From Acidianus sp. HS-5 (lineage in GTDB: Archaea > Thermoproteota > Thermoprotei_A > Sulfolobales > Sulfolobaceae), in assembly GCF_021655615.1 (NCBI RefSeq), contig NZ_AP025245.1:992001-1056000 (forward strand): DNA of 64,000 bases. The letters run 5' to 3'. Both the position numbers and the translations under genes were made by a program. This document shows, piece by piece, positions 43,409 to 51,500 of this stretch. A model generated the notes under the pieces. The model made no database searches. It was not told where the DNA came from and saw only the letters and a program-made list of their open reading frames with translations. Within the stretch, counting starts at the first letter, position 1; each line of letters opens with the position of its first letter.

Positions 43409-43660
43409 ATGAAGGGTGATTTATTCTCATGGCTTCTTGAGAAACTAAGAATAGAAGAAGAGGAAAGGAAGAGAAGGAGAAAGGAATATATTGAAAGGCT
43501 GAGAACACTTTCTGATTTGTATAAAAAATCTAAGGACGGAAAAATAAGAGAGGAAGCTTTAGGATTAATTGAAAAGATAGCTGATGATAAGATCATGAAT
43601 TTCGATGATTTTACCAAGGAGGTACTTAAATTAATTAAGGAAATATGCTCTTCTTCTTAG
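43409..43660 (+). CDS. Small charged helical protein
   Basis: 83 residues from ATG at 43409, after GGAGTGAG; GTG at 43400 is an alternative. Very basic and acidic helices (EKLRIEEEERKRRRKEYIE). Last gene of the SWIM operon. Ends 13 bp before motif copy 13. Confidence 0.6.
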   Translation: MKGDLFSWLLEKLRIEEEERKRRRKEYIERLRTLSDLYKKSKDGKIREEALGLIEKIADDKIMNFDDFTKEVLKLIKEICSSS

Positions 43661-43672
43661 AATTTTTCCTCA

Positions 43673-43690
43673 GTAAACTGGGGAGTTAAT
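43673..43690 (+). repeat. Dispersed 18-bp motif, copy 13 (GTAAACTGGGGAGTTAAT)
   Basis: Between convergent genes; marks the border between the regulatory operon and the VirB6/VirB2-like block. Confidence 0.93.
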
Positions 43691-43701
43691 ACAAAAAAAT
43701 C

Positions 43702-44145
43702 TCACTTAACTAAAACTAATACTCCGTAATGGATCAGATACGCTAATGCGAGGTAGAGCGTAAGAGTGTATGCTCCGAATTCGTCATCGTCTTTAAACTC
43801 ACCTGTATCCTCTACAACTCTTTGGAGGACAAATGATATTGCCTCTTCCACAGTAGCCCCAGGGTGCACTTTCCTTATATAACCCATCATCTCATCTACA
43901 TCCGCATCATGTTTTATTCTAATTAATTGCCCTGTGGTATTTATCTGAACTACCTCATCATCATTCGGATCAACGGTGTAGTTGGCAAATAACCTCCATT
44001 TCTTTCTATTTGCTACCAAAGGACTCTCAATTACTGGGTCATACGGTTTGAATAACAAAGTTCCGTCTGACGCATATATCTCTTTCGGAAGTTTATGTTG
44101 CTCTACCAAATCTAATACATCTGGAAATTCTATTATCTGTTCCAT
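43702..44145 (-). CDS. Hypothetical protein with a C-terminal membrane span
   Basis: 147 residues, mostly soluble (DEMMGYIRKVHPGATVEEAI) with a C-terminal hydrophobic stretch (YTLTLYLALAYLIHYGVLVLV). Follows the VirB6-like gene by 52 bp on the same strand, so it may belong to the transfer apparatus. No family recognised. Confidence 0.6.
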   Translation of the reverse strand: MEQIIEFPDVLDLVEQHKLPKEIYASDGTLLFKPYDPVIESPLVANRKKWRLFANYTVDPNDDEVVQINTTGQLIRIKHDADVDEMMGYIRKVHPGATVEEAISFVLQRVVEDTGEFKDDDEFGAYTLTLYLALAYLIHYGVLVLVK

Positions 44146-44197
44146 AATTTACTCTAATGCAAAATAATATATAAGGATTAAGAAGAGAAAAAAGGAT

Positions 44198-46441
44198 TTA
44201 TCTTGTCTGCTTTATTTTTCTCCCTGCTTTCCTCAACTTTACTTCTCTTATTTTGTTCTCTATTGATTCGAAAGGTCTTATGTTAATACCCTGCTGGTTT
44301 AACCAACTATCAAACCTTTGCCCGAATTTCTGTGCAAAAGCTATTCCTCCAGCCTTATAGTTCTCTGTAATTCCGTGAACCAATGCGTGAGCCTTTGTCT
44401 CCTTAATCTCAACATCCTTCTTCCTCAAGTTAGTAGCGGTCTCGGGGAACACTAATGCTCCTTGTTTATTCCTCTCTGTTGAGAATGAGGATATCGCAGT
44501 AACGTTATTCATGTCCGAACCAGTTATCCTTATATTATGGTCTGTCGGCTTCAATTGCATCGGTCCATAATCGGTGTATTCTTTTGCCGAAACTATACTG
44601 TAGCCCTTAGGAACATTCATAGGGTTCTCTGCACTAGTGCTCACACTAGCTATTTCCCTGTTCCTTATCCTACCTACAATGCCTGTTGCTGGAGCACGTG
44701 GGGATGTTACAGATACGGCTTCGGGAGTTCCAGGTTGGTTAATAATAGATCTACTCCTCAGAGCTCCGCTACCTGGACTCCTTAATTTGGTATACCCTGC
44801 CGTAGCCACTGCGGCACCAGCTACTGCACCTCCCGCAGCTGCAGGGGTAGGTTGTTGAGTTTGGCTACCTTGGGTTTGAGCACCTTGTGCTCCCATTTTT
44901 CTTCCTCTTCCGAATGGTAAGAAGCCGCCCTGAGTCATGATACTGCTGACTCCAGTAAATGAAAGTATCATAGGCAGGAAGCCGAATAGGACCGGACTGG
45001 CTAGGCCTATACCGAATTCCGCTATCGGGGATGACGTCGCTAACTTTCCTAACAAAGCGAAGAGCGCTGCAGCTACTATTCCGGAAATCCCTAAAGCCAG
45101 TATCATTTCGAAGAATATCCTCACCGCTCCGCGGAATGGAGGGAATAACCACATTACAGCCAGGATAGGCGTTGCTACCAGTATTGCAGCTATTGCTAAG
45201 AATCTAATAATGAACAGTGCAAACGCTAAGAAAATCGCGAAAGCCAAATCGCTGCCCAGATCCGCAAGCTCTGGTACAAAATACCCAAGCCCCATTCCAG
45301 AAGCTATTACTCCTATAGCGTCACCTATCAATATTCCAGGGTTACCGTAGTTTATCAAATTCCCTCCTACTTCGTTTACTATGTACGCAAAGACATCGTA
45401 CAAGTAAGGAGCTGCAACAATGACGAAAGCAACCGTGATTACGTCTTTACTTACTCCTATTATTATCCTGCTTATCCCCTCCTCAACTCCATTCCACAGT
45501 CTGTACAATATATTTCCTATTAGGAAGATACCTAGGACCCCGAAAGCTATACCTTCAGTGTATTGGTACATTTGGTAAATTGTCTGACCTATGCCGAAGC
45601 AATTGCCGTTTGAAGTGGGGTAAGTAGGCATCATGACTGCGTAGGCGAAGGGAAGGTTGAATATCTTCAGGACTCCAGATGCCAGTCCGCTGAAGAATTG
45701 CTCAATAGCATACATTCCAGCTGCCACGAAGTTCCAGCCGAAGTTAGGTGTTGACGTGATGTCGACCGCAGTACTCCCTTGAATGTTCGTGTTAGGTATG
45801 TACGCCACAATTTCGTACTGTCCCGGCGAACCTATACTTTCCTTTATACAAAACTGACCGTTTGTACCTACAGTGCCACCCGCCATACCGAATTGTTGCC
45901 CAGTCTGTTCATTCACCGCGTACACATATACCGATTCCGATTGGCTTGGGGCTGGTATAACATACCCTTGTAAGGTGAACGTTAAAGGAGCGTTACCAGA
46001 CGTAGGGTTAGCCGAAAGTATGATAGTGCCGAATGATGATGAAGACGTTGATGCCGTACAGAATAATGCAGGGGCAAAGTTTACTGCCCAGATGATCAGT
46101 ACAGCTGCTACGAAATAAGTACCCGCTTCTTTCAGGTCGCCTTTCACTAAATAAATAGCTGTAGCGATCACAGATACCGCGGCTCCAGCATAAGCTAAGT
46201 AAGAAATGTATTGATACCCTGGAATGTTATATTGTACAGGATATCCTAACGCATTTTCCAATACAGTGAACCCGAATGCTAAAACGAAAGCAGCTACCAT
46301 TATATAAGTGAACTTCTTTGAGCCTTCTCTTAGCCTTCCCGTTGCAAACAGAATAGCCGATACTATTACTCCTAATATTACTACTAACCACGCTGCATAG
46401 TCCATATAATCGATTATCGTATTTATTACTGTGATATCCAT
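44198..46441 (-). CDS. VirB6/TrbL-like polytopic membrane protein with VirB2-like N-terminus
   Basis: 747 residues. The N-terminus (YAAWLVVILGVIVSAILFA, loop GRLREGSKKFTYI, AAFVLAFGFTVLENAL) resembles the small VirB2-like protein encoded just upstream. Then two spans, an extracytoplasmic beta domain (about 140-225, ANPTSGNAPLTFTLQGY, Ig/PKD-like), at least six further spans, and a polar Gln/Ala-rich cytoplasmic tail (about 500-747). The layout fits a mating channel protein. It shares a 39-bp promoter with the surface protein at 34917. Confidence 0.75.
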   Translation of the reverse strand: MDITVINTIIDYMDYAAWLVVILGVIVSAILFATGRLREGSKKFTYIMVAAFVLAFGFTVLENALGYPVQYNIPGYQYISYLAYAGAAVSVIATAIYLVKGDLKEAGTYFVAAVLIIWAVNFAPALFCTASTSSSSFGTIILSANPTSGNAPLTFTLQGYVIPAPSQSESVYVYAVNEQTGQQFGMAGGTVGTNGQFCIKESIGSPGQYEIVAYIPNTNIQGSTAVDITSTPNFGWNFVAAGMYAIEQFFSGLASGVLKIFNLPFAYAVMMPTYPTSNGNCFGIGQTIYQMYQYTEGIAFGVLGIFLIGNILYRLWNGVEEGISRIIIGVSKDVITVAFVIVAAPYLYDVFAYIVNEVGGNLINYGNPGILIGDAIGVIASGMGLGYFVPELADLGSDLAFAIFLAFALFIIRFLAIAAILVATPILAVMWLFPPFRGAVRIFFEMILALGISGIVAAALFALLGKLATSSPIAEFGIGLASPVLFGFLPMILSFTGVSSIMTQGGFLPFGRGRKMGAQGAQTQGSQTQQPTPAAAGGAVAGAAVATAGYTKLRSPGSGALRSRSIINQPGTPEAVSVTSPRAPATGIVGRIRNREIASVSTSAENPMNVPKGYSIVSAKEYTDYGPMQLKPTDHNIRITGSDMNNVTAISSFSTERNKQGALVFPETATNLRKKDVEIKETKAHALVHGITENYKAGGIAFAQKFGQRFDSWLNQQGINIRPFESIENKIREVKLRKAGRKIKQTR

Positions 46442-46476
46442 ACTTCCTCAATAATATAAGTTGGAAGTTTATTATC
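46438..46476 (-). promoter_or_regulatory. 39-bp promoter/leader, second copy
   Basis: Identical to 34914-34952, including the start codon, ribosome-site-like GAGGAAGT and the GATAATAAACTT element. Implies joint control or recent copying. Confidence 0.8.
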
Positions 46477-46513
46477 CAGAAAGAAGGAGGAAGAGAAAAA
46501 ATAGTTTTGACTT

Positions 46514-46894
46514 TTAGAATACCCCGCTAACGATACCCCACCCGAAAGTCAACAGGAATGCGGCTATTATAACTCCTACTAGAATTCTCTTGAACGTATC
46601 GCCCATGTGGTTTCCTCTAGCAGCTTCTATTGCAGCCACTATGATCATGCCGAAAACTACCAGCCATGCACCGTACATTGCATAGCTTAATATAGTTGTA
46701 AAGCTGCTTGCACCGGCAAACGCTTTAGGCGTTACTGTTATGTTAGGCGCTCCCGAGGACGCATATGTTATTATGTGCGGCGCATTTATTATCAGTTCTA
46801 TTGTGCTAAAGTGCATTGGTATGGGCATAGCTATTGAAAATAGTGCAACTAATAGTAGTATTGTTGTTTTTGAAAGCTGTTTCGCCTTCATCAT
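46514..46894 (-). CDS. VirB2/TrbC-like pilin candidate
   Basis: 126 residues: a signal-like N-terminus (KTTILLLVALFSIAMPIPM) and, after a short outside loop, two spans YGAWLVVFGMIIVAAIEAA and ILVGVIIAAFLLTFGWGIV joined by a short charged loop RGNHMGDTFKR. This is the build of VirB2/TrbC pilins and CedA1-type proteins. It lies upstream of the VirB6-like gene, same strand, under a transfer-type promoter. It may form the conjugation pilus. Confidence 0.7.
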   Translation of the reverse strand: MMKAKQLSKTTILLLVALFSIAMPIPMHFSTIELIINAPHIITYASSGAPNITVTPKAFAGASSFTTILSYAMYGAWLVVFGMIIVAAIEAARGNHMGDTFKRILVGVIIAAFLLTFGWGIVSGVF

Positions 46895-46956
46895 TAAATT
46901 AAGCTGGAAGCTTATTAACCCCGAATTTCCCGTTAATAAACTTCCAGATTAGTATT
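46895..46956. promoter_or_regulatory. Divergent pair of transfer-type promoters
   Basis: Minus: GTTAATAAGCTTCCAGCTT (46901-46919) for the pilin candidate. Plus: GTTAATAAACTTCCAG (46932-46947) for the gene at 46969. Both place the AATAA block at 12-35 bp from a start codon. Confidence 0.7.
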
Positions 46957-46968
46957 TTGAGGAAAAAT

Positions 46969-47262
46969 ATGGAGCCCTTCTATTTCAAATCGTATAATAA
47001 AGTAATAGGAGTCGCGCATGATGTAAAAGAACTAGAAAAAGAGGTAGAAAGACTATCTAAAGAGGATCCTGCCGCACTTCAATACCACCTTAAGGAAGGT
47101 CATATAGTCTCGTGGCTGAATTACTTGGGTGAAAACGGTCTTGCAGAGATGCTGAAAGGAGTAACTGAACCCGAAGAGGCTTTAGCAAGGATAAAGGAGT
47201 ATGAACTACTAAAGACACAGAGCATACCTAAAAAGGTAAGAAGATCTAGAAGAAAGAAATAG
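46969..47262 (+). CDS. Small soluble protein of the transfer regulon
   Basis: 97 residues from ATG at 46969, with GAGGA before it; TTG at 46957 is in frame. Helical (ARIKEYELLKTQSIPKKV) with a strongly basic C-terminus (RRSRRKK), so it may bind DNA or RNA. Driven by a transfer-type promoter opposite to the pilin candidate. Family unknown. Confidence 0.65.
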   Translation: MEPFYFKSYNKVIGVAHDVKELEKEVERLSKEDPAALQYHLKEGHIVSWLNYLGENGLAEMLKGVTEPEEALARIKEYELLKTQSIPKKVRRSRRKK

Positions 47263-47336
47263 CAGAACTATTATTTCTGATGAGATAATATACGAAAAGA
47301 GAAAGATTTTTAAATATACATTCTATTTCTTTTATT

Positions 47337-47645
47337 GTGTTTTGCAAGAAGTGGATTTTCAGATTTTTAGTTAAGGGCGAGATGGATAGAAAAGAGTTCA
47401 TAGAATGGTTAAAAAGAAATTTCCCTCAATCGAAACTTCTAAGGCTTATTCTTGAAAAATTGGAGTTAATAAATGAAGATCCATTTAAGTACGCTAGGGA
47501 GAAGCTTGGAATAGATAAATACGGGAACCCAATGTTCTCCATTGAGGTTACTGGAGATATAAGAATACTTTACAGTGTGGATTCAAAAAATTGTGTAGTT
47601 TTTATTTGGGAGATCGGATCTCATAAGAAGGTTTATGGGCGTTAG
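47337..47645 (+). CDS. RelE/ParE-like toxin
   Basis: 102 residues: helical hairpin (LRLILEKLELINEDPFKYAR) then beta core GNPMFSIEVTGDIRILYSV and C-terminal VVFIWEIGSHKKVYGR, the build of RelE-type endoribonucleases. The first codon is GTG or a nearby ATG at 47382. A frameshifted paralogue is at 56134-56438. An antiparallel 50-residue gene overlaps its 3' end. TATA-like GATTTTTAAATATA precedes it and is conserved in the old copy. Confidence 0.75.
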   Translation: MFCKKWIFRFLVKGEMDRKEFIEWLKRNFPQSKLLRLILEKLELINEDPFKYAREKLGIDKYGNPMFSIEVTGDIRILYSVDSKNCVVFIWEIGSHKKVYGR

Positions 47646-47754
47646 CCTTCTCTTCCTCTTCAATTTCTTTAATAGCCTCCTTAAACACTTCCCTTACTTC
47701 ACTAAAGTCGCTGAATTCAACAAAAGTGTCTTCTCCTTTCTTCACAGTCTTCAT
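47602..47754 (-). CDS. Antiparallel 50-residue partner of the RelE-like toxin
   Basis: ATG at 47752-47754 to TAA at 47602. Sequence pattern VEFSDFSEVREVFKEAIKEI ... HKPSYE. A same-length relative (56395-56547, YLVIESKEDFKKFKEDLL ... RKPSYE) occupies the same place over the old toxin copy. Conservation of length, position and the KPSYE end argues that it is a real gene and likely the antitoxin, overlapping tail-to-tail by 44 bp. Confidence 0.65.
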   Translation of the reverse strand: MKTVKKGEDTFVEFSDFSEVREVFKEAIKEIEEEEKANAHKPSYEIRSPK

Positions 47755-47882
47755 ATGTATAAACTTCTTACAGAGGTTATTAAAGCAATGTACTGATTGA
47801 TTTTTCCTTATTGAATTTTGAAAAATTGGACTAACAGAGTAGATATGCGCTAGTCATCAAATTTTGTTGTGAGAAAAATTGT

Positions 47883-47900
47883 GTTAACTTCCCAGTTAAC
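47883..47900 (-). repeat. Dispersed 18-bp motif, copy 14 (GTTAACTTCCCAGTTAAC)
   Basis: Arms intact, one core substitution. A degenerate relative occupies the matching place in the old element (56680). Confidence 0.9.
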
Positions 47901-47914
47901 AGAGAAAAATTGTA

Positions 47915-48190
47915 CTATTGTTTGTTTTTTAAATGCATCGCAATATCTGTCAGAGCATCTTTATTCAATTCTTCCTTTATTGCATACTCTTCCGCTATTT
48001 CGCTTATCTCTTTATCCAGGTTAGGATTATTCCTATACCTATCGATAATTTTCTTTATCTTTATACCGAATTTGTAATAGTCTGAGGCAGGCTTAATACC
48101 ATATCTCATAAGAATTAGATCAATAGCTCCCTTCTCTTCTCCAGAAAGTTCATCCGAACAATCTTTTCTTGTACGCTTTTTCATCACCAT
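47915..48190 (-). CDS. Small helical hypothetical protein
   Basis: 91 residues with a basic start (VMKKRTRKDCSDELS) and helices (LDKEISEIAEEYAIKEEL). Isolated between motif copy 14 and a gene-free stretch. Start could also be the next ATG. Unknown family. Confidence 0.55.
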   Translation of the reverse strand: MVMKKRTRKDCSDELSGEEKGAIDLILMRYGIKPASDYYKFGIKIKKIIDRYRNNPNLDKEISEIAEEYAIKEELNKDALTDIAMHLKNKQ

Positions 48191-48547
48191 AGCATTCTAA
48201 TCTTACAAATATAAACATTCTATGAAATGTAATTACGAGGTCAATAATTTCAACTGATAATCATGCTTAATCCCATTAGTGTTATACTTAGTCAAGCACT
48301 GAAGGTCAAGGATAAACATGAGATAATGAATAGCACACCTAATTTTATTGAACAGTAAGAATCATATGCTCAGACAATGCTGATACATATACTGCACTAC
48401 CTTGACCCTTAATGCCTAACCAAGTACGGAAGAACCCGGCAAACTTACCTAATATTACCACACGTCTTTAACCGGACATAAGGCATCTCATAAGGGTTAA
48501 AAACCGGCAACACCTTAACGCCCTAAAGTAGTCCCAGAATTCAGTGC
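48191..48547. other. Gene-free stretch downstream of the STAND-like gene
   Basis: 357 bp without a convincing frame. It contains scattered short inverted words but no dispersed motif. Transcription from 48548-52687 should end here. I see no further structure. Confidence 0.4.
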
Positions 48548-51500
48548 TTAAAGGAACAAGTACATTGCTAATCTAACTAACGCGTCCTTAAACTCCTCCT
48601 CATCACTCACCTTAGACACCTTAGTTAAGAGCTCAGCTTCTTCTCCAGGCCTATGTTCTGCCAAACACTCAGCCAACCCCTTAACCACTTCTAAGCCGGA
48701 GAAAAACATACTCAAGGACAGAAGGGAAATAGTCCCAGGTTTAGTATTGAGGGAAATAGTCCCGGGTTTAGTATTGAGGAATATATAAATCAGATCTGAT
48801 GCATCAGACTCGTTAAGCCCCAAGTCTCTCACTAAACCTCTTTGTATTTCACTTATAGCCCTACTACACACAGGTTTTTCATCAATATCATCTAAAATTC
48901 TATCATCTCTTTTTGGCTCATCGTTAGATAGCACTTTATTATTAGCCATCGTCTTTGCATACTCCATAACCTTATCGCGGAACTTCCCTCCGGTGAGGTA
49001 GTAAAACAGAGAATAAAGCTCGAGCAAAACTTCACTACCCATACTTAATAAAGGATATCTTAGAGTGTAATCGTCATTAACTACTTCCAACGCCTTGTCC
49101 AGCCTGCCCAAATAGGCTGAGGCTATTAAGTACTCCCTTATAATTATTTGAATAGTACCTGTTCCGATTGACGGCGAATGAGTAAAGGCTTCCTCAGAGT
49201 CCTTAACAACCATTTCGAGAGCCTTACTCAAGTCTTCTCCCAGGATTGCATTAAGCGTATCGCGTTTTATTAATGCTAAAAAGTAATCATTCGGGAAGTA
49301 TTTCTTTGCTTCTTCCTCCCCTCTATGCATTTTTATGATTGCGTCATAATAAGCGTCTATATACTTCTTCTCATTCCCGATATCATATAGCCCGCGGTAA
49401 TATTGTGCCAAAGTATAAAACACGAATGCTTTTGTGTCTTCTTTTAACCCGTCTTTGTCCACTTCTATCCCCTTCTTATTAAACCAACCCGCCACCTCAT
49501 CCCAGTTTACCTTATCTAGAGATTCCCCCACTTTTTCGAGCCTCTCCGCCAGTTTTCTTGCATCAGTATCGTCGTTGAAGAGATAAAAGGACATCAGGCC
49601 GTTAGCTAAACCCGCCTGATAAGGAAGAAGTATTTCATCTTCTAAACTCATGAGACTTTCTGCTTCACTTATAATAGATTTATCGATTTGTACTCCTAAT
49701 TCCCCTAACGCTATTAAACCGCGAATCGCCCCAATTGTGTAAATTTTCTTTAGCGTGTCGTCTTTTATTTTATCTTTGAGCCTATAACCGGCCTCAAGTA
49801 GTACCCTCAGAAAATCGGGTTTCCATTCCACTAGAGGAATATTGGTCAATACAGCAGAAAGTTCATAAGCTGATATATCATTTAGAGAATTATTTTTCAC
49901 TAAAAAGCGTAGAAACGCGTTACCAATGGCGTAAATACTATATTTATTTACTTCTTGAAGGGCGCTAATAGCGTCTATGATCTTCTCCTTACATTCGTCG
50001 GAAAGTTCTTCCGGGATGGAGAGTAGGTAAAGCGCTGCGCCGGCTGCGACATCGGGGATCCCCATCACTCCTTCTTGACCCACTTCAATCCGTTCAAGAT
50101 ATTCGCACCAACTACTGTTAACAGGTTTTACGTACTTATCACCGCTCTTATTAAATAAGCCGTTTATGAAGGGCGGTAATCCGTGAACGGCATACCTGAT
50201 GCTATTTGGAACTTCACGGCTTTCGGTGAAGATGTACTCTTTTAATTCCCCGTTAGCCTCATCAAACAAGTCAATAGCTGACTCTTGGAGGGCAGTCCTA
50301 TCGGCCAGCCTAAGTAATAATTCCAAATTAGGTCTGTCAATCTCCTGCCCTCCCTCTAGTAGTTTGTCCCTGAGGAACTCCCTAATGACCGCACTAAGTA
50401 CGGTGTAAATGACGGTTTCATGCTTATCGGAAGCCTTATTACCTCCTGAAGCCCACCCTTCAAGCACAGCATAAAAGTCTTGACCCCGTAACCCCTCATC
50501 ATAGCCGATAATATCCTTAATCACATCGAGGTCACGGTCATTAACCTCCGCATTTTTAAGTTCTGTGAAATAGTCCTTTATACTCTTGTTAACACTTTTT
50601 ATTATCTCTTTTAATTTCCCGTTAGTTAAGACATATTTTAAAATATTAATATCTACAGGCTCTTTTCGATATTCTTTAAGGTTCCTTCCTAATATAAGAT
50701 CTCCTAGGTATTCTTCAAGAGCCTCTTCCACCAAATCTTCCTTCCTTGTTGCGATCCACGGGGCTACCGCTTTTGCATACTCTGCATAACCACTGCCCGT
50801 CTTCTCATCATTCAACCAAAAGGGTAACTCCTCTGAGACCCTGATAGGAACTTCACCTAAAAAGACGTGAATAAGTAGGGGTATGGCGTACCAGTTCATA
50901 GTAGTTTGTTCAAGGACTGTATTAATATACTTCTTCAGGAACATTTTCGGCTCGTTTTTACTCTCCTCCAGGACTTTCTTAACGTCCCCGTAATTACAGT
51001 TATTTACCTTAAGCCAGAGGCCGGCGTACTTAGCTAACAAAGTATAACCGCCCTCCTTATAATTGTCCACTATAGCCTTAGCTACCTCACCGACATTACT
51101 GCAACCACTATAACTCTTTACTACCTCCCTAATGAAGTCCTCAGAATGCAACTCAACCGGAATCTTCTGCTGTTGCGGTAAACCGTCTATAAGGTCTTTT
51201 AAATAGGACTCTTGTCCCGAGCTTAATATATCGTCAGAGAGCACGATTATTGCGTAAGCGTTCTTATGATTTTCTAGTATCCTTCTCAAACTCTCGATAA
51301 TGTCGACTACGTCCCTAACATTCACTCCTATCCTTGCAGGACTCTCACTGGTATAGGCTTCGTAAGGGTAATAGTCGTAAAAGAGGATGACTTCGCCATC
51401 ACTGACTCTGAATGCCCAAGGGTTTATGTTAGGGCTAGATACCCTTACAGCCCAGGTGAACTCGTTCTTCTGGAGCAAGTCGGCTATGACGTAATGGACT

